This document shows positions 55,733 to 64,000 of a DNA stretch of 64,000 nucleotides, piece after piece. Under the pieces are notes generated by a model, which searched no databases, was not told the DNA's origin, and saw nothing but the letters and a program-made list of their open reading frames with translations. Position 1 is the first letter of the stretch. Each line of letters opens with the position of its first letter. A program made the position numbers and the translations under genes. This DNA is from Areca catechu (Eukaryota > Streptophyta > Magnoliopsida > Arecales > Arecaceae), in assembly GCA_021397845.1 (NCBI GenBank), contig CM038052.1, positions 34,084,449 through 34,148,448 of the forward strand. The letters are read 5' to 3'.

Positions 55733-56133
55733 TGATGTGGGCATCAGGGTTTGACTTGAGCCCTTCAAACTTCGGGGGATCTTTAATTAGGGTTCTGTGT
55801 TTATCGAGTCCTGTAATAAGGCTGTCAGCCTCTAGTTTATTTGCTTAAATAGAGTCTGTACCTCGACCCATCGGGTCGAGCTGAGTCTTGTAATAAGTCG
55901 GGCCGAGTCTAAGCCCATGAAGTCTTTAGTGGTTCAAAATTTAAGTCTCTTTTAAGCCTAACAAAGGCAAGGAGACATGTCAGCTCAGGGCCTACCTTAT
56001 CTGTTTACGTGGCGCACTGAGGTGATGACATGTGGTTTGTTTTGGGCACCCAAGAAAGGGGACCACTCACATGATCCATGCCCCCTTTCCCTCCCCTCTT
56101 CAAGCTCTCTTCCAATCTAGGATGGGCGGTCAT

Positions 56134-56320
56134 GGAAAGAAGTTTCAAATCCCTTGATGCATGCCTCCACTCAAGACTCCTTCCATAAAGAAGTCAAGCA
56201 AGAAAGGCATCCTCTATTCTCCAAGTGGAAAGAAGTTTCAAATCCCTTGATGCATGCCTCCACTCAAGCCTTCTTCCATAAAGAAGTTAAGCAAGAAAGG
56301 CATGGTGAAGACATCAAGCC
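56134..56320. repeat. Tandem duplication of 93 bp in the one-LTR insertion
   Basis: GGAAAGAAGTTTCAAATCCC begins both copies, at 56134 and 56227. The copies are nearly identical up to AAGAAAGGCAT. Confidence 0.9.
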
Positions 56321-56704
56321 TCAATCCAAGCCTTCTACCAAAATAAGCCATGCAAGGAAGGAAGGTCAAAGACCAATCCCCCTCTCCAAGCCTCCAATCA
56401 TGCCATGCCTAGGATTATTCTTATTTGGTCGGCCTTGAATCAAGCCAAGAAAAGTCAAAGTGGGACAAATCCCTCCAAGCTAGCCTTACTTCATGTTTTC
56501 TACCAAAACCAAGCAAGCAAAGAAAGAAGTTCTCCAAATTTTGGGCGCCAAGTGTAATGAGGTAGTTTAAATTTCAAAGTGCTCTTGGGTGCCTATTTAA
56601 AGGACCCAAACCCCTCTTGTAAAGGAGAATTGATGATTAATGAAAGAAAGCTTGTGTGTTCCATCCTCTTCTTCAATCCTTGTCTCCTAGGCTAGGTTGA
56701 GTGA

Positions 56705-56865
56705 GAGCTTCCTTCGTCCTCCGGGACGTCGCGTGGTGAGAGGTCACATTCCTTCGCCTGAGGGCATCGCGTGGTGAGAGGCCACATTCCTTCTCCTGAG
56801 GGCATCGCGTGGTGAGAGGCCACATTCCTTCGTCCTTCCGGGACGTCGCGGGGTGCGAGGCCCCA
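56705..56865. repeat. Tandem repeat, about 38 bp, four units, in the one-LTR insertion
   Basis: Units have the form CACATTCCTTC(G/T)CCTGAGGGCATCGCGTGGTGAGAGG. The outer units carry CGGGACGTCGCG instead. Confidence 0.9.
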
Positions 56866-57437
56866 AGTTATCTCCACCAACACCATCATCCAAACCCCAT
56901 CTCCTCAACCCTTTCCTTTGTTTTTCTTTCCACCTTTCCATCATCTAAAAGGAAAAGAACAAAAAAAAAAAAACTAATCCTCTTTGTTTGGCTATAGGTC
57001 CCCTTGGTGCCACGACCATCAGAGAAGGTCTGCTTTACCACTGTGACCACCCGATCGAAAGCCAGCCTATCCGCGGGTTCGACAGCTCGGACATCTAGGT
57101 CGCATCCATCAAGGTTGAGCGATCTCTGCACCAAGAGCATCAGAGTGTTGAAAGGTTTGCATCCCTATCTCCTAGGTAGGTATTGATTGTATCGAGCTAG
57201 TCCTAATCCCGGGGTTCCTTAATCTCGAGGTCCTGGTCTATCATTTCTTAGGGATTGATCTGCTAGCATAGACCTCTTTGCTTTGAGTTTTTCTAAGTTC
57301 TCTTTGCTTGGAATCGGGAACCAAAGATAAAATCCCAAAAAAAAAGAAAACAAGATATAACCACCTTTGCATCATCCTTGCTTGCTCTTTTTTTTCCATC
57401 ATTTTCTGGTATCAGAGCGTGCATTTTTTTTCCCCTA

Positions 57438-58366
57438 TCAAATTTCAATTGAACCAGATAGATATCTAAGTATGCGTTTAATAGCCAAAAGATGAGACTC
57501 TTTAGGATTATACTGATATCTAGCACACATACAGACACTAAACATGATATCTGGCCTACTGGCAGTAAGATATAACAATGAACCGATCATGCCATGATAT
57601 AACTTTTGGTCTATAGACATACCTGATTCATCCTTGTCAAGTCTACAAGTAGAGCTTATAGGGGTACCTAAAGGCTTAGTGTTCTCCATCCCAAACTTCT
57701 TGAGTATTTCTTTTGTGTATTTTGTTTGTTTGATGAAGATCCCCTCTTTGGTTTGCTTTATTTGGAGTTCGAGGAAGAAATTCAGTTCTCCCATCATGCT
57801 CATCTCGAACTCACCCTGCATTAACTTTGCAAAATCTTGACAAAGAGATTCATTAGTAGCACCAAATATTATATCATCTACATAGATTTGTACTACTAAG
57901 AGATCATCATTCTTTTTCTTTAAAAACAAAGTTTTATCTAAATTACCTCTAGTAAAATCATTTTTGAGTAAAAAGGAGCTTAAACGATCATACCAAGCTC
58001 TTAGAGCTTGTTTCAATCCATATAAAGCTTTATGAAGTTTATAAACATGATTTGGAAATTCAGAATTTTCAAAACCAGGGGGTTGCTCAACGTAAACTTC
58101 TTCTTTAATTAAACCATTTAAAAATGCACTTTTAACATCCATTTGATATAGTTTAAAATTCATGAAGCAAGCAAAAGCCAACAATAGCCTAATAGCCTTA
58201 AGTCTAGCCACAGGAGCAAAGGTTTCATCAAAATCTATTCCTTCCTCCTGATTGTATCCTTTGGCAACTAGTCTAGCCTTATTTCTAGTTACTACTTCAT
58301 TTTCATCAAGTTTATTTCGAAAAACCCATTTTGTACCAATAATTGAAATGTTTGAAGGCCTATCTA
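57438..58366 (-). pseudogene. SIRE-like reverse transcriptase
   Basis: From RLKAIRLLLAFACF through LYQMDVKSAFLNGLI, VYKLHKALYGLKQALRAWYD, the catalytic box in VQIYVDDIIFGATN (YVDD) and YLTASRPDIMFSVCMCARYQ to RILRYLSGS. 57438-58211 is open. The N-terminal part (58212-58366) continues in frame upstream, but a frameshift near 58370 separates it from integrase. Makes cDNA inside the particle. Confidence 0.9.
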
Positions 58367-59593
58367 CTAATATCCAAACATTGTTCCTTTTAAATTGATT
58401 AATTCATATTGCATAGCATTTATCCAATTACTATCACTCTCAGCTTCCTCAATAGTTTTAGGTTCAATTTGAGAAACAAAAGCTAAGTAATCACAGATAT
58501 TTCTAAGGGATGATCGAGTACTTACACCTTTAGATGGATCACCTATAATTAGTTCTTTTAGGTGTCCTTGAGCATACCTCCATTCTTTTGGTAATGGATC
58601 AACAATTGATGTATTTTCATCACCTTGTGCTTGATCTCCTTCAGTGTTTTGATCATCGTTCTGTTCCTTGGTAAGCCCTTCATTGTTGTTTATTTCTTCA
58701 ATTTTCTTGCTACCTGTTTCATCATAAAGTACATCTTCTTTTCTTGAAGATTTTTGGTTAGTTTCATCAAATACCACATGTATGGATTCTTCAACAAGTG
58801 TTCTTCTGTTGAAGATCCTGTATGCCTTACTAGATGTGGAGTAGCCTAGAAAGACTCCCTCATCTGATTTGGCATCAAATTTACTCAAATTATCTTTACC
58901 ATTGTTTAAGATGAAACAACGGCATCCAAAAACATGAAAATAACGAATTGAGGGTTTTCTACCCTTCCAAAGCTCATAAGGTGTTTCCTTTAAAATTGGT
59001 CGAATTAAAACTTGATTTAAAACATAGCATGCAGTATTTATGGCTTCCGCCCAAAAATATCTAGGTAAATCATTTTCACAAAGCATGGTGCGTGCCATTT
59101 CTTCAAGAGTTCTATTTTTTCTTTCTACTATCCCATTTTGTTGAGGTGTCCTAGGTACAGAAAAATTATGATGAATTCCATTTTCAATACAAAATTTATC
59201 AAAATCAGCATTTTCAAATTCGGTTCCATGATCACTTCTCAAAGATACTACAGAAACACCTTTTTCATTCAAAACTCTTTTATGAAATCTAATGAATTCA
59301 GAAAAAGTTTCATCTTTATGTGCTAAAAATATGACCCATGTAAATCGTGAGAAATTATCTACAATGACTAGACCATACTTCTTACCTCCCAAACTAGATG
59401 TTCTAGTTGGTCCAAAGAGGTCCATGTGAAGCAATTCCAAAGGTCTAGATGTAGAGATTACTCCTTTTGGTTTGAAAGAGGATTTTGTTTGTTTTCCAAG
59501 TTGACATGCACTGCAAATCTTATCTTTTTCAAAATTGAGTTTAGGAAAATCTTTTACCAAGTTCTTTTTGCTAAGTTTTGAAATTAAATGCAT
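58367..59593 (-). pseudogene. SIRE-like integrase and linker
   Basis: 408 codons open. The zinc-binding end is CSACQLGKQTKSSF. The catalytic core has Asp in ELLHMDLFGPTRTSS, Asp in VVSLRSDHGTEFEN and Glu in TPQQNGIVERKN, then FWAEAINTACYVLNQ and the copia GKRP-like region with GVFLGYS. An acidic linker (EQNDDQNTEGDQAQGDEN) leads toward RT. Catalytic residues are intact. Frame breaks lie on both sides. Confidence 0.92.
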
Positions 59594-59617
59594 GCTTGCA
59601 TGTCCTAGTCTACGATG

Positions 59618-60061
59618 TCAAAGCCAGCTAGTTTCATCGATCTTGGCTTTCATTGCCACTAGGCATTGACCTTTTTGAATAGGGAGATCATCAAGATCAA
59701 CCATATAAATATTGCCATGCCTATGACCAATGAACTTAATGCCATTGTCATCTAGACTAGAAACAATGCACAAAGAAGATTCAAAAATAACTTTAAAATT
59801 TTTGTCACAAAACTGACTAATGCTAAGCAAGTTATGTTTTAAACCATCAACATATAATACATTATCAATATAAGAGGTAGGGGTGATATGGACTTTACCA
59901 ATACCGATAATTTTGTCCTTTCCATCATCACCAAAAGTTACATTACCACCATTTTGATAAATGAGTGATGAGAACTGCTCCACATCTCCTGTCATATGCC
60001 TTGAGCAACCGCTATCAAGGTACCACATCCTTTTCTTATTGATTGCAAGGCATACCTGCAA
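59618..60061 (-). pseudogene. SIRE-like protease
   Basis: The active site sits in WYLDSGCSRHMTGD (Asp-Ser-Gly), followed by VTFGDDGKDKIIGIGKV and NLLSISQFCD, the usual copia protease to integrase stretch. A stop at 59618-59620 separates it from integrase. Confidence 0.9.
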
Positions 60062-60240
60062 TAAAGATCAAGTGGAGACTTTAGGTACCCAAGCCATCTT
60101 AGGTCCTTTTTGGTTAGTGGCATTGGTTCCTTTCGAACCCAAACTTTCTTAGTGTTATTTAACTTTCTTTTGTTGCACATATAAGATTTGTGTCCTTTGA
60201 TACCACAAGTATAGCAAGTAATGGATGAAGATGCAGGCAC
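59992..60240 (-). pseudogene. SIRE-like Gag zinc knuckle
   Basis: CYTCGIKGHKSYMC, a complete CX2CX4HX4C, followed by basic KRKLNNTKKVWVRK. It overlaps the protease frame by a frameshift. Confidence 0.85.
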
Positions 60241-60261
60241 AAAGAAATTTTTAAAGAGTTT

Positions 60262-60723
60262 TTATTTTTTATGAGTTCTGAATCCTAAACCTGCTTTGTC
60301 AAATACTGTTCTTTGGTTATTTAAGAGTAAATTCAATTTTTCAGAACTGTAAGTAAATTTTTCTACAAAAAGTTTTAGTTTTTCAATTTCTTCTTTATAT
60401 CTTTTGTTTTCATTTAAAATTTCTTTGCTTTGTTTTGACAAATTTTCATTTGAAAGTAAGTCACTTTTCTTTTTAAAGACATCATTTTCTTTTTCAAGTG
60501 CCATAATCTTATCATTTAATTTTTTATTTTGAATAAGAAGGCATTCATTTTCATTTGAAAGGTTGTTATTTGTTTTGGCTAGATCCAAATTTTGCTTCTT
60601 TAAATCTTTATATTTTGATTTTAACTTTTGAAATTCTATGACTAGTTCGTCAAAAACTTCATGAAGCTCATCAAAAGTAAATTCATTTTCAGTTTCGGAA
60701 CATACCTCATCCTGATCGGCCAT
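60262..60723 (-). pseudogene. SIRE-like Gag coiled-coil region
   Basis: 153 codons, almost all charged heptads (for example LIQNKKLNDKIMALEKENDV and LKLFVEKF). Long coiled coils in Gag are typical of SIRE/Maximus elements. Confidence 0.85.
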
Positions 60724-61765
60724 CAGATAGAAGTTTGCTACCTCCTGCTATTCTTCCTCATAACTGGAGTCTTCACTTTCACTCCAGGTTGCCATCATGG
60801 CTTTCTTTCTCAGCTTTCTTCTGCTTTTCTTTAATAAGGGGCAGTCTACCTTGAAATGCCTGGGTTTTTTTCACTCAAAACATGTAGGCTGCTCCTTCTC
60901 CTTTTCTTTGTCCTTCTCTTTACTCGACTCACCTTTCAGAGGTTTCTTTTTATAGTTAAACTTTTTCTTCCTCATAAACCTTCTGAATTTTCTTGCTAAC
61001 AGAGCCGTCTCATCTTCTTCATCATCTTCTTCGGAGTCTTCGCTTGAGTCCTCTCTAGCAGTAGATTTGAACGTGATTGCTTTCTTCTTTTTGTCGACCT
61101 CTCCATTCTTTTGTTTGAGGGAGAGCTCATAGGTCATTAAAGAACCTAACAGTTGTTCCAGCAGGAGAGTATTGACATCCTTAGCTTCTTCAATAACAGT
61201 GACTTTTGCATCCCACGAAGCTGGTAGAGACCTGAAAAGTTTATTCACAAGTCACCGTTAGAAATAATTTTTCCTAGACTTCTCATGCCATTCACAATAT
61301 TTGTGAACCTAGTGTACATCTCACTAATAGACTCAGTAGGTTCCATTTTAAACATTTCGTATGTGTGAATAAGCATGTTGACCTTGGTGGTTTTCACTTG
61401 ATGTGTACCCTCATGGGTAACCTCAAGTGTATCCCAAATCTTCTTGGCGGAGAGACAATTAGATATTCTATTAAATTCACTTGGATCAAGAGAACAAAAT
61501 AAAAGGTTCATAGCCTTAGCATTAAGCTCGATTTGCTTAATGTCATTCTCATCCCAATCACTTCCATCTTTGGAGTGAGAATGCCATTAATCAACATTGT
61601 AGGCTGATGAGGACCTTTTACAATTGTCCTCCACAAATTATAATCAAGAGCTTGAATAAATATGTGCATGCGTGTCTTCCAATATGTGTAATTTGTGCCA
61701 TTAAAAAGTGGGGGACGATTTGAAGCTTGACCTTCAACAATACCCATTCCTATTAGGGCTGCCAT
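60724..61765 (-). pseudogene. SIRE-like Gag, capsid part and first zinc-knuckle remnant
   Basis: Three frames: 61508-61765 (ATG at 61763, RPPLFNGTNYTYWKTRMHIF), 61245-61511 (AKKIWDTLEVTHEGTHQVKT, YTRFTNIVNGM) and 60871-61248 (LFRSLPASWDAKVTVIEEAK, an acidic block, then a basic KKFNYKKK block and a half knuckle). Together they follow the copia Gag capsid order. Frameshifts lie near 61560 and 61250 and a stop near 60870. Confidence 0.88.
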
Positions 61766-61809
61766 GATCTTTTACTCAAGATCCTTGGACCTACAAGAGA
61801 GTACCGGCG

Positions 61810-61821
61810 CTTTGATACCAC
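61810..61821 (-). other. Primer-binding site of the SIRE-like element
   Basis: The coding strand reads TGGTATCAAAGC near the 5' LTR end, one base different from the initiator Met tRNA match TGGTATCAGAGC. Confidence 0.8.
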
Positions 61822-61822
61822 T

Positions 61823-63282
61823 TGTTGTCCAGAAATGGAGCCTAAGAGGGGGGTGAATTGGGTCTTTTAAAAAATTTAAGACAATAATGAGAGGGACTAG
61901 TGGTGCTTGTGAACAATGATGAATTCAATGCAAGATATTTAAAGTGGTAGCAAAAATTAAAGAGCAAGAGATGAAGAGAGCAATCACACACAAACACAAG
62001 GTTTATAGTGGTTCGGTGCAAACCTAGAACCTACATCCACTTCCCAAGCCATCCTTGGGAATTTCACTATAATCCAAACTAGATTACAGTTGACTTGTTT
62101 TTCACAAGGCTCACAAGTCAAAACCTAAGTTGGTTTTATCACTTAGGCTTACCAACAAACCTTAACACTTGTTTTTGTCTTCGGGCTCACAAGTTAACCC
62201 TAGTTGGTTTTATCCCTTTGGCTCACCAACAAACCACAATAACCTTCTTTCAAGACACCCTTGAAAGCAATGTCAAATCACAATAAAAATAGATATACAA
62301 TTTAAAACTAAAACAAACTCTCTTCAAGAGTATATTGGAATCTTTGAAGCTCAAGTGGATGCTTTGTCTTCACTCTTCCTTGGAATCTCCTTCAAAGTGC
62401 CTTTTCTAGAATGAAGTAAGGATGAGCTTGTAGGCTTTTCAAGGAATCAAACTATAAAAGGCTTTTGATGTGAAGTATTTAGAGAATATTGGCTTTTTGG
62501 CTTTTGAGTAGACTTGAATACACTTCAATACACTTCCTTGTCTTTAAAATGAGGTTGGTGGAGGTTAAATACACCAAGAACCTTCCAAAAAATGGTTTGT
62601 GACCATTGGTACCTCGAAAATAGCCGTTTGGAGCTTGAAAAGCAAGTTCTGCAAGCCAGAAAAATAGATCCGTTAGAGTTGTCAGGCTGCAAGTATCGAT
62701 ACTTGGCTGTCAGGTGTCGACACTTGGCTGTCAAGTGTCGACACTTGATCTCTGGGTGTCGACACTTGAACTTTCAAGTATCGACACTTGATGCACATGT
62801 GTTGACACTTGACACAGAAATCCTTAAATTACAAAGTTCTGTATTTTCAAAATTCTCAGGCCTTGAGTTGACACTTGGCTGTCAAGTGTCGACACTTGGT
62901 ATCGACACTTGGTTGTAGGTGTCGACACTTGGCGTGCCAAGGATTTTTGTCAGTGCCAAATGCTGAAGTGTCGACACTTGACTGTCCAGGTGTCGACACT
63001 TGAGACTGAAAAATCTCAGATTCAAGTGTAAATACCTCGAAAACATAAATATAATTCTTGAAAACATAAACCCATAATATTTAAATATTTTTATGCCCTT
63101 TTTCAATGAAGAGGATTTCCGGATTCGTGAGAATTGTTCCGTGCCATTACGTGCCATAAACCATAAGTTTTTGAGATTTTGAGGTACATTCTTCCTGAAA
63201 ACTCACAACTTGAAATCCTCATTAGTGTACAATATGCACTCAATGTTTTGTTATTCATCAAAATCACTGGGTGGAGCCAACA
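61823..63282 (-). repeat. 5' LTR of the SIRE-like element (right), with palindrome array D
   Basis: 1460 bp, highly similar to 45641-47143 with scattered substitutions. Confidence 0.93.
62690..63003. repeat. Palindrome array D in the right SIRE-like LTR
   Basis: Same arrangement as array B minus two 21-bp units. The unit at about 62691-62706 reads AAGTATCGATACTTG, with both arms changed so that the palindrome is kept. Confidence 0.95.
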
Positions 63283-63287
63283 GAGTG
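63283..63287. repeat. Target-site duplication GAGTG (right)
   Basis: Matches 45636-45640. Confidence 0.92.
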
Positions 63288-64000
63288 AAACGAAGCTTTG
63301 GAGTCTAGAATCCAAGACTCCATCGAACTGTCCACACTGAGAACCATGAATCTTCAATTATCTCGGTCGCGACATTGATTGACTCTTCATTCTGCCCTTT
63401 ATCCTTTCTTGCCCAACAATTTTTTCTGATGTGCCCCTTCTTGCCACAGTGCCAACAGCTATCACCCTTCGGTCTTGACTGGCTCCTCTGCTTGGACTTG
63501 GATCTCCCATGGCCTTCGTTGCATTATGTAGTTCTTCCTCTGCCTTCTTGAGTCATTAAGGCAAAACCAGAGCTCCCTTTGATTTATTTCTTCTTGATGT
63601 CTTCACTGGGAATTAGGTTCCATACCTCTTCAAATTTTAGCTTGTTCTAGCCGCACGAACTACTCATCGCTATCACAGTTGTACCCCAGCTCTTGTGCAA
63701 AGAGGACAACAGGATTAGGCATGGACTTCATCCTCAAATCTTATATCCACTAAACTCAACTCACTAGTAATCAAATTAAGCTCATTGATATGATCAGTTA
63801 TGGATGCACCTTTGCTCATCTTCAAATTGAACAGATGACATATGAGATAAATCTTGTTGGAGGCTGAAGGTTTCTCATACCTGTTGGATAGTGCTTGCAT
63901 CAACCCATTATCGTCTTCTCCTCCAAGATGTTGAACATGACGTTCTTGGCTAACGTCAAATGAATAACTCCCAAAGCCTGGCGGTCCAGCAAATTCCAAT
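63283..64000 (-). pseudogene. Gag and protease start of the Tork-like copia element
   Basis: Minus frames read LMQALSNRYEKPSASNKIYL, HLFNLKMSKGASITDHINEL and SLVDIRFEDEV (63715-63999). A perfect zinc knuckle CWHCGKKGHIRKNC follows at about 63415-63458. A degraded protease start (LDS then ASFH) abuts the insertion and continues at 45635. The window ends inside gag. Confidence 0.85.

Larger units (their letters stand above)
55733..57440 (+). mobile_element. One-LTR insertion with PBS, inside SIRE-like pol
   Basis: A single LTR (55733-57401, TGATGTGGGCATCAGG ... TTTTCCATCA) is followed by TTTTC, a PBS TGGTATCAGAGC (57407-57418) and 22 more bases ending CCCCTATCA. A perfect duplication AATTT flanks it (55728-55732 and 57441-57445). 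Removing it restores the copia reading frame through SGSIEIGLWYS. The LTR ends and PBS spacing resemble the chromovirus elements. TATA-like CTATTTAAAGG at about 56592. No second LTR or PPT. Confidence 0.85.
45641..63282 (-). mobile_element. SIRE-like Ty1/copia element, 17.6 kb with two nested insertions
   Basis: LTRs 45641-47143 and 61823-63282, with perfect duplication GAGTG (45636-45640 and 63283-63287). Coding on the minus strand: gag with a long coiled coil, zinc knuckle, protease, integrase, RT, RNase H, then a 3' region. A SIRE/Maximus-type assignment rests on the coiled-coil gag and the AAAAAGGGGGAGAT PPT. A chromovirus derivative (47880-54940) and a one-LTR insertion (55733-57440) are nested inside. 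Frameshifts in gag and pol disable it. Confidence 0.93.
40769..64000 (-). mobile_element. Tork-like Ty1/copia element, right end outside the window
   Basis: Minus-strand coding. Its 3' LTR (in coding sense) is 40769-41831. Then come RT/RNase H, integrase, protease-integrase and gag pieces in copia order, split by a solo LTR (43032-44893) and the SIRE-like element (45641-63282). Both insertions disappear cleanly when flanks are joined. Motifs such as ELSTLPEGKK, QQKE, PQQNGVA and WHCGKKGHIRKNC point to the Tork (Tnt1-94-like) group. Heavily mutated. Confidence 0.85.

Overview
The window looks like nuclear DNA of a flowering plant, probably a monocot. Palm is my guess, and it is inference only. 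It holds one conserved host gene with very long introns and, beside it, a dense nest of LTR retrotransposons. There are no bacterial operons, no CRISPR arrays and no RNA genes. The plant assignment rests on GT-AG introns, a plant-type NC2-beta protein, and plant lineages of Ty3/gypsy (Tat, chromovirus) and Ty1/copia (SIRE-like, Tork-like).

Left third (about 1-18,600): the minus-strand gene for NC2-beta (DR1), a histone-fold repressor of TBP-dependent transcription. Five coding exons (154 codons) spread over 17.2 kb. Intron 3 holds a 2.0-kb solo LTR. Intron 2 holds two AT-rich MITE-like elements. Intron 1 holds a deleted Tat-type Ty3/gypsy element (11,849-17,669, target duplication ATATT) that carries an antisense ORF with its own TATA-like box.

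Middle (18,600-38,450): an AT-rich MITE-like region was split by a second Tat-type element on the + strand (19,827-38,309, duplication CCTGC). It has gag, protease, RT, two RNase H domains, integrase, a tandem-repeat spacer and an antisense ORF, all decayed. Its 5' LTR was later split by a young chromovirus on the minus strand (20,674-29,283, duplication AGAGC). That element's LTRs are about 99% identical, yet its gag-pol is broken.

Right part (38,450-64,000): a 430-bp tandem duplication, an Athila-type gag remnant, then the left LTR of a minus-strand Tork-like copia element (from 40,769) whose other end lies beyond the window. It contains a solo LTR (43,032-44,893) and a 17.6-kb SIRE-like copia element (45,641-63,282, duplication GAGTG). 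The SIRE-like element contains a + strand chromovirus derivative that has lost RT and RNase H but keeps a 546-aa open frame and a chromodomain frame (47,880-54,940). It also contains an odd one-LTR-plus-PBS insertion (55,733-57,440, duplication AATTT).

The most striking signal is a 16-bp perfect palindrome, CAAGTGTCGACACTTG. It is repeated in four arrays: both LTRs of the SIRE-like element, that element's 3' untranslated region, and the unrelated solo LTR at 43 kb. Other unusual structures are a triplicated primer-binding site at 49,651-49,724 and the pol-less chromovirus ORF. All calls come from reading the sequence; no database search was run.
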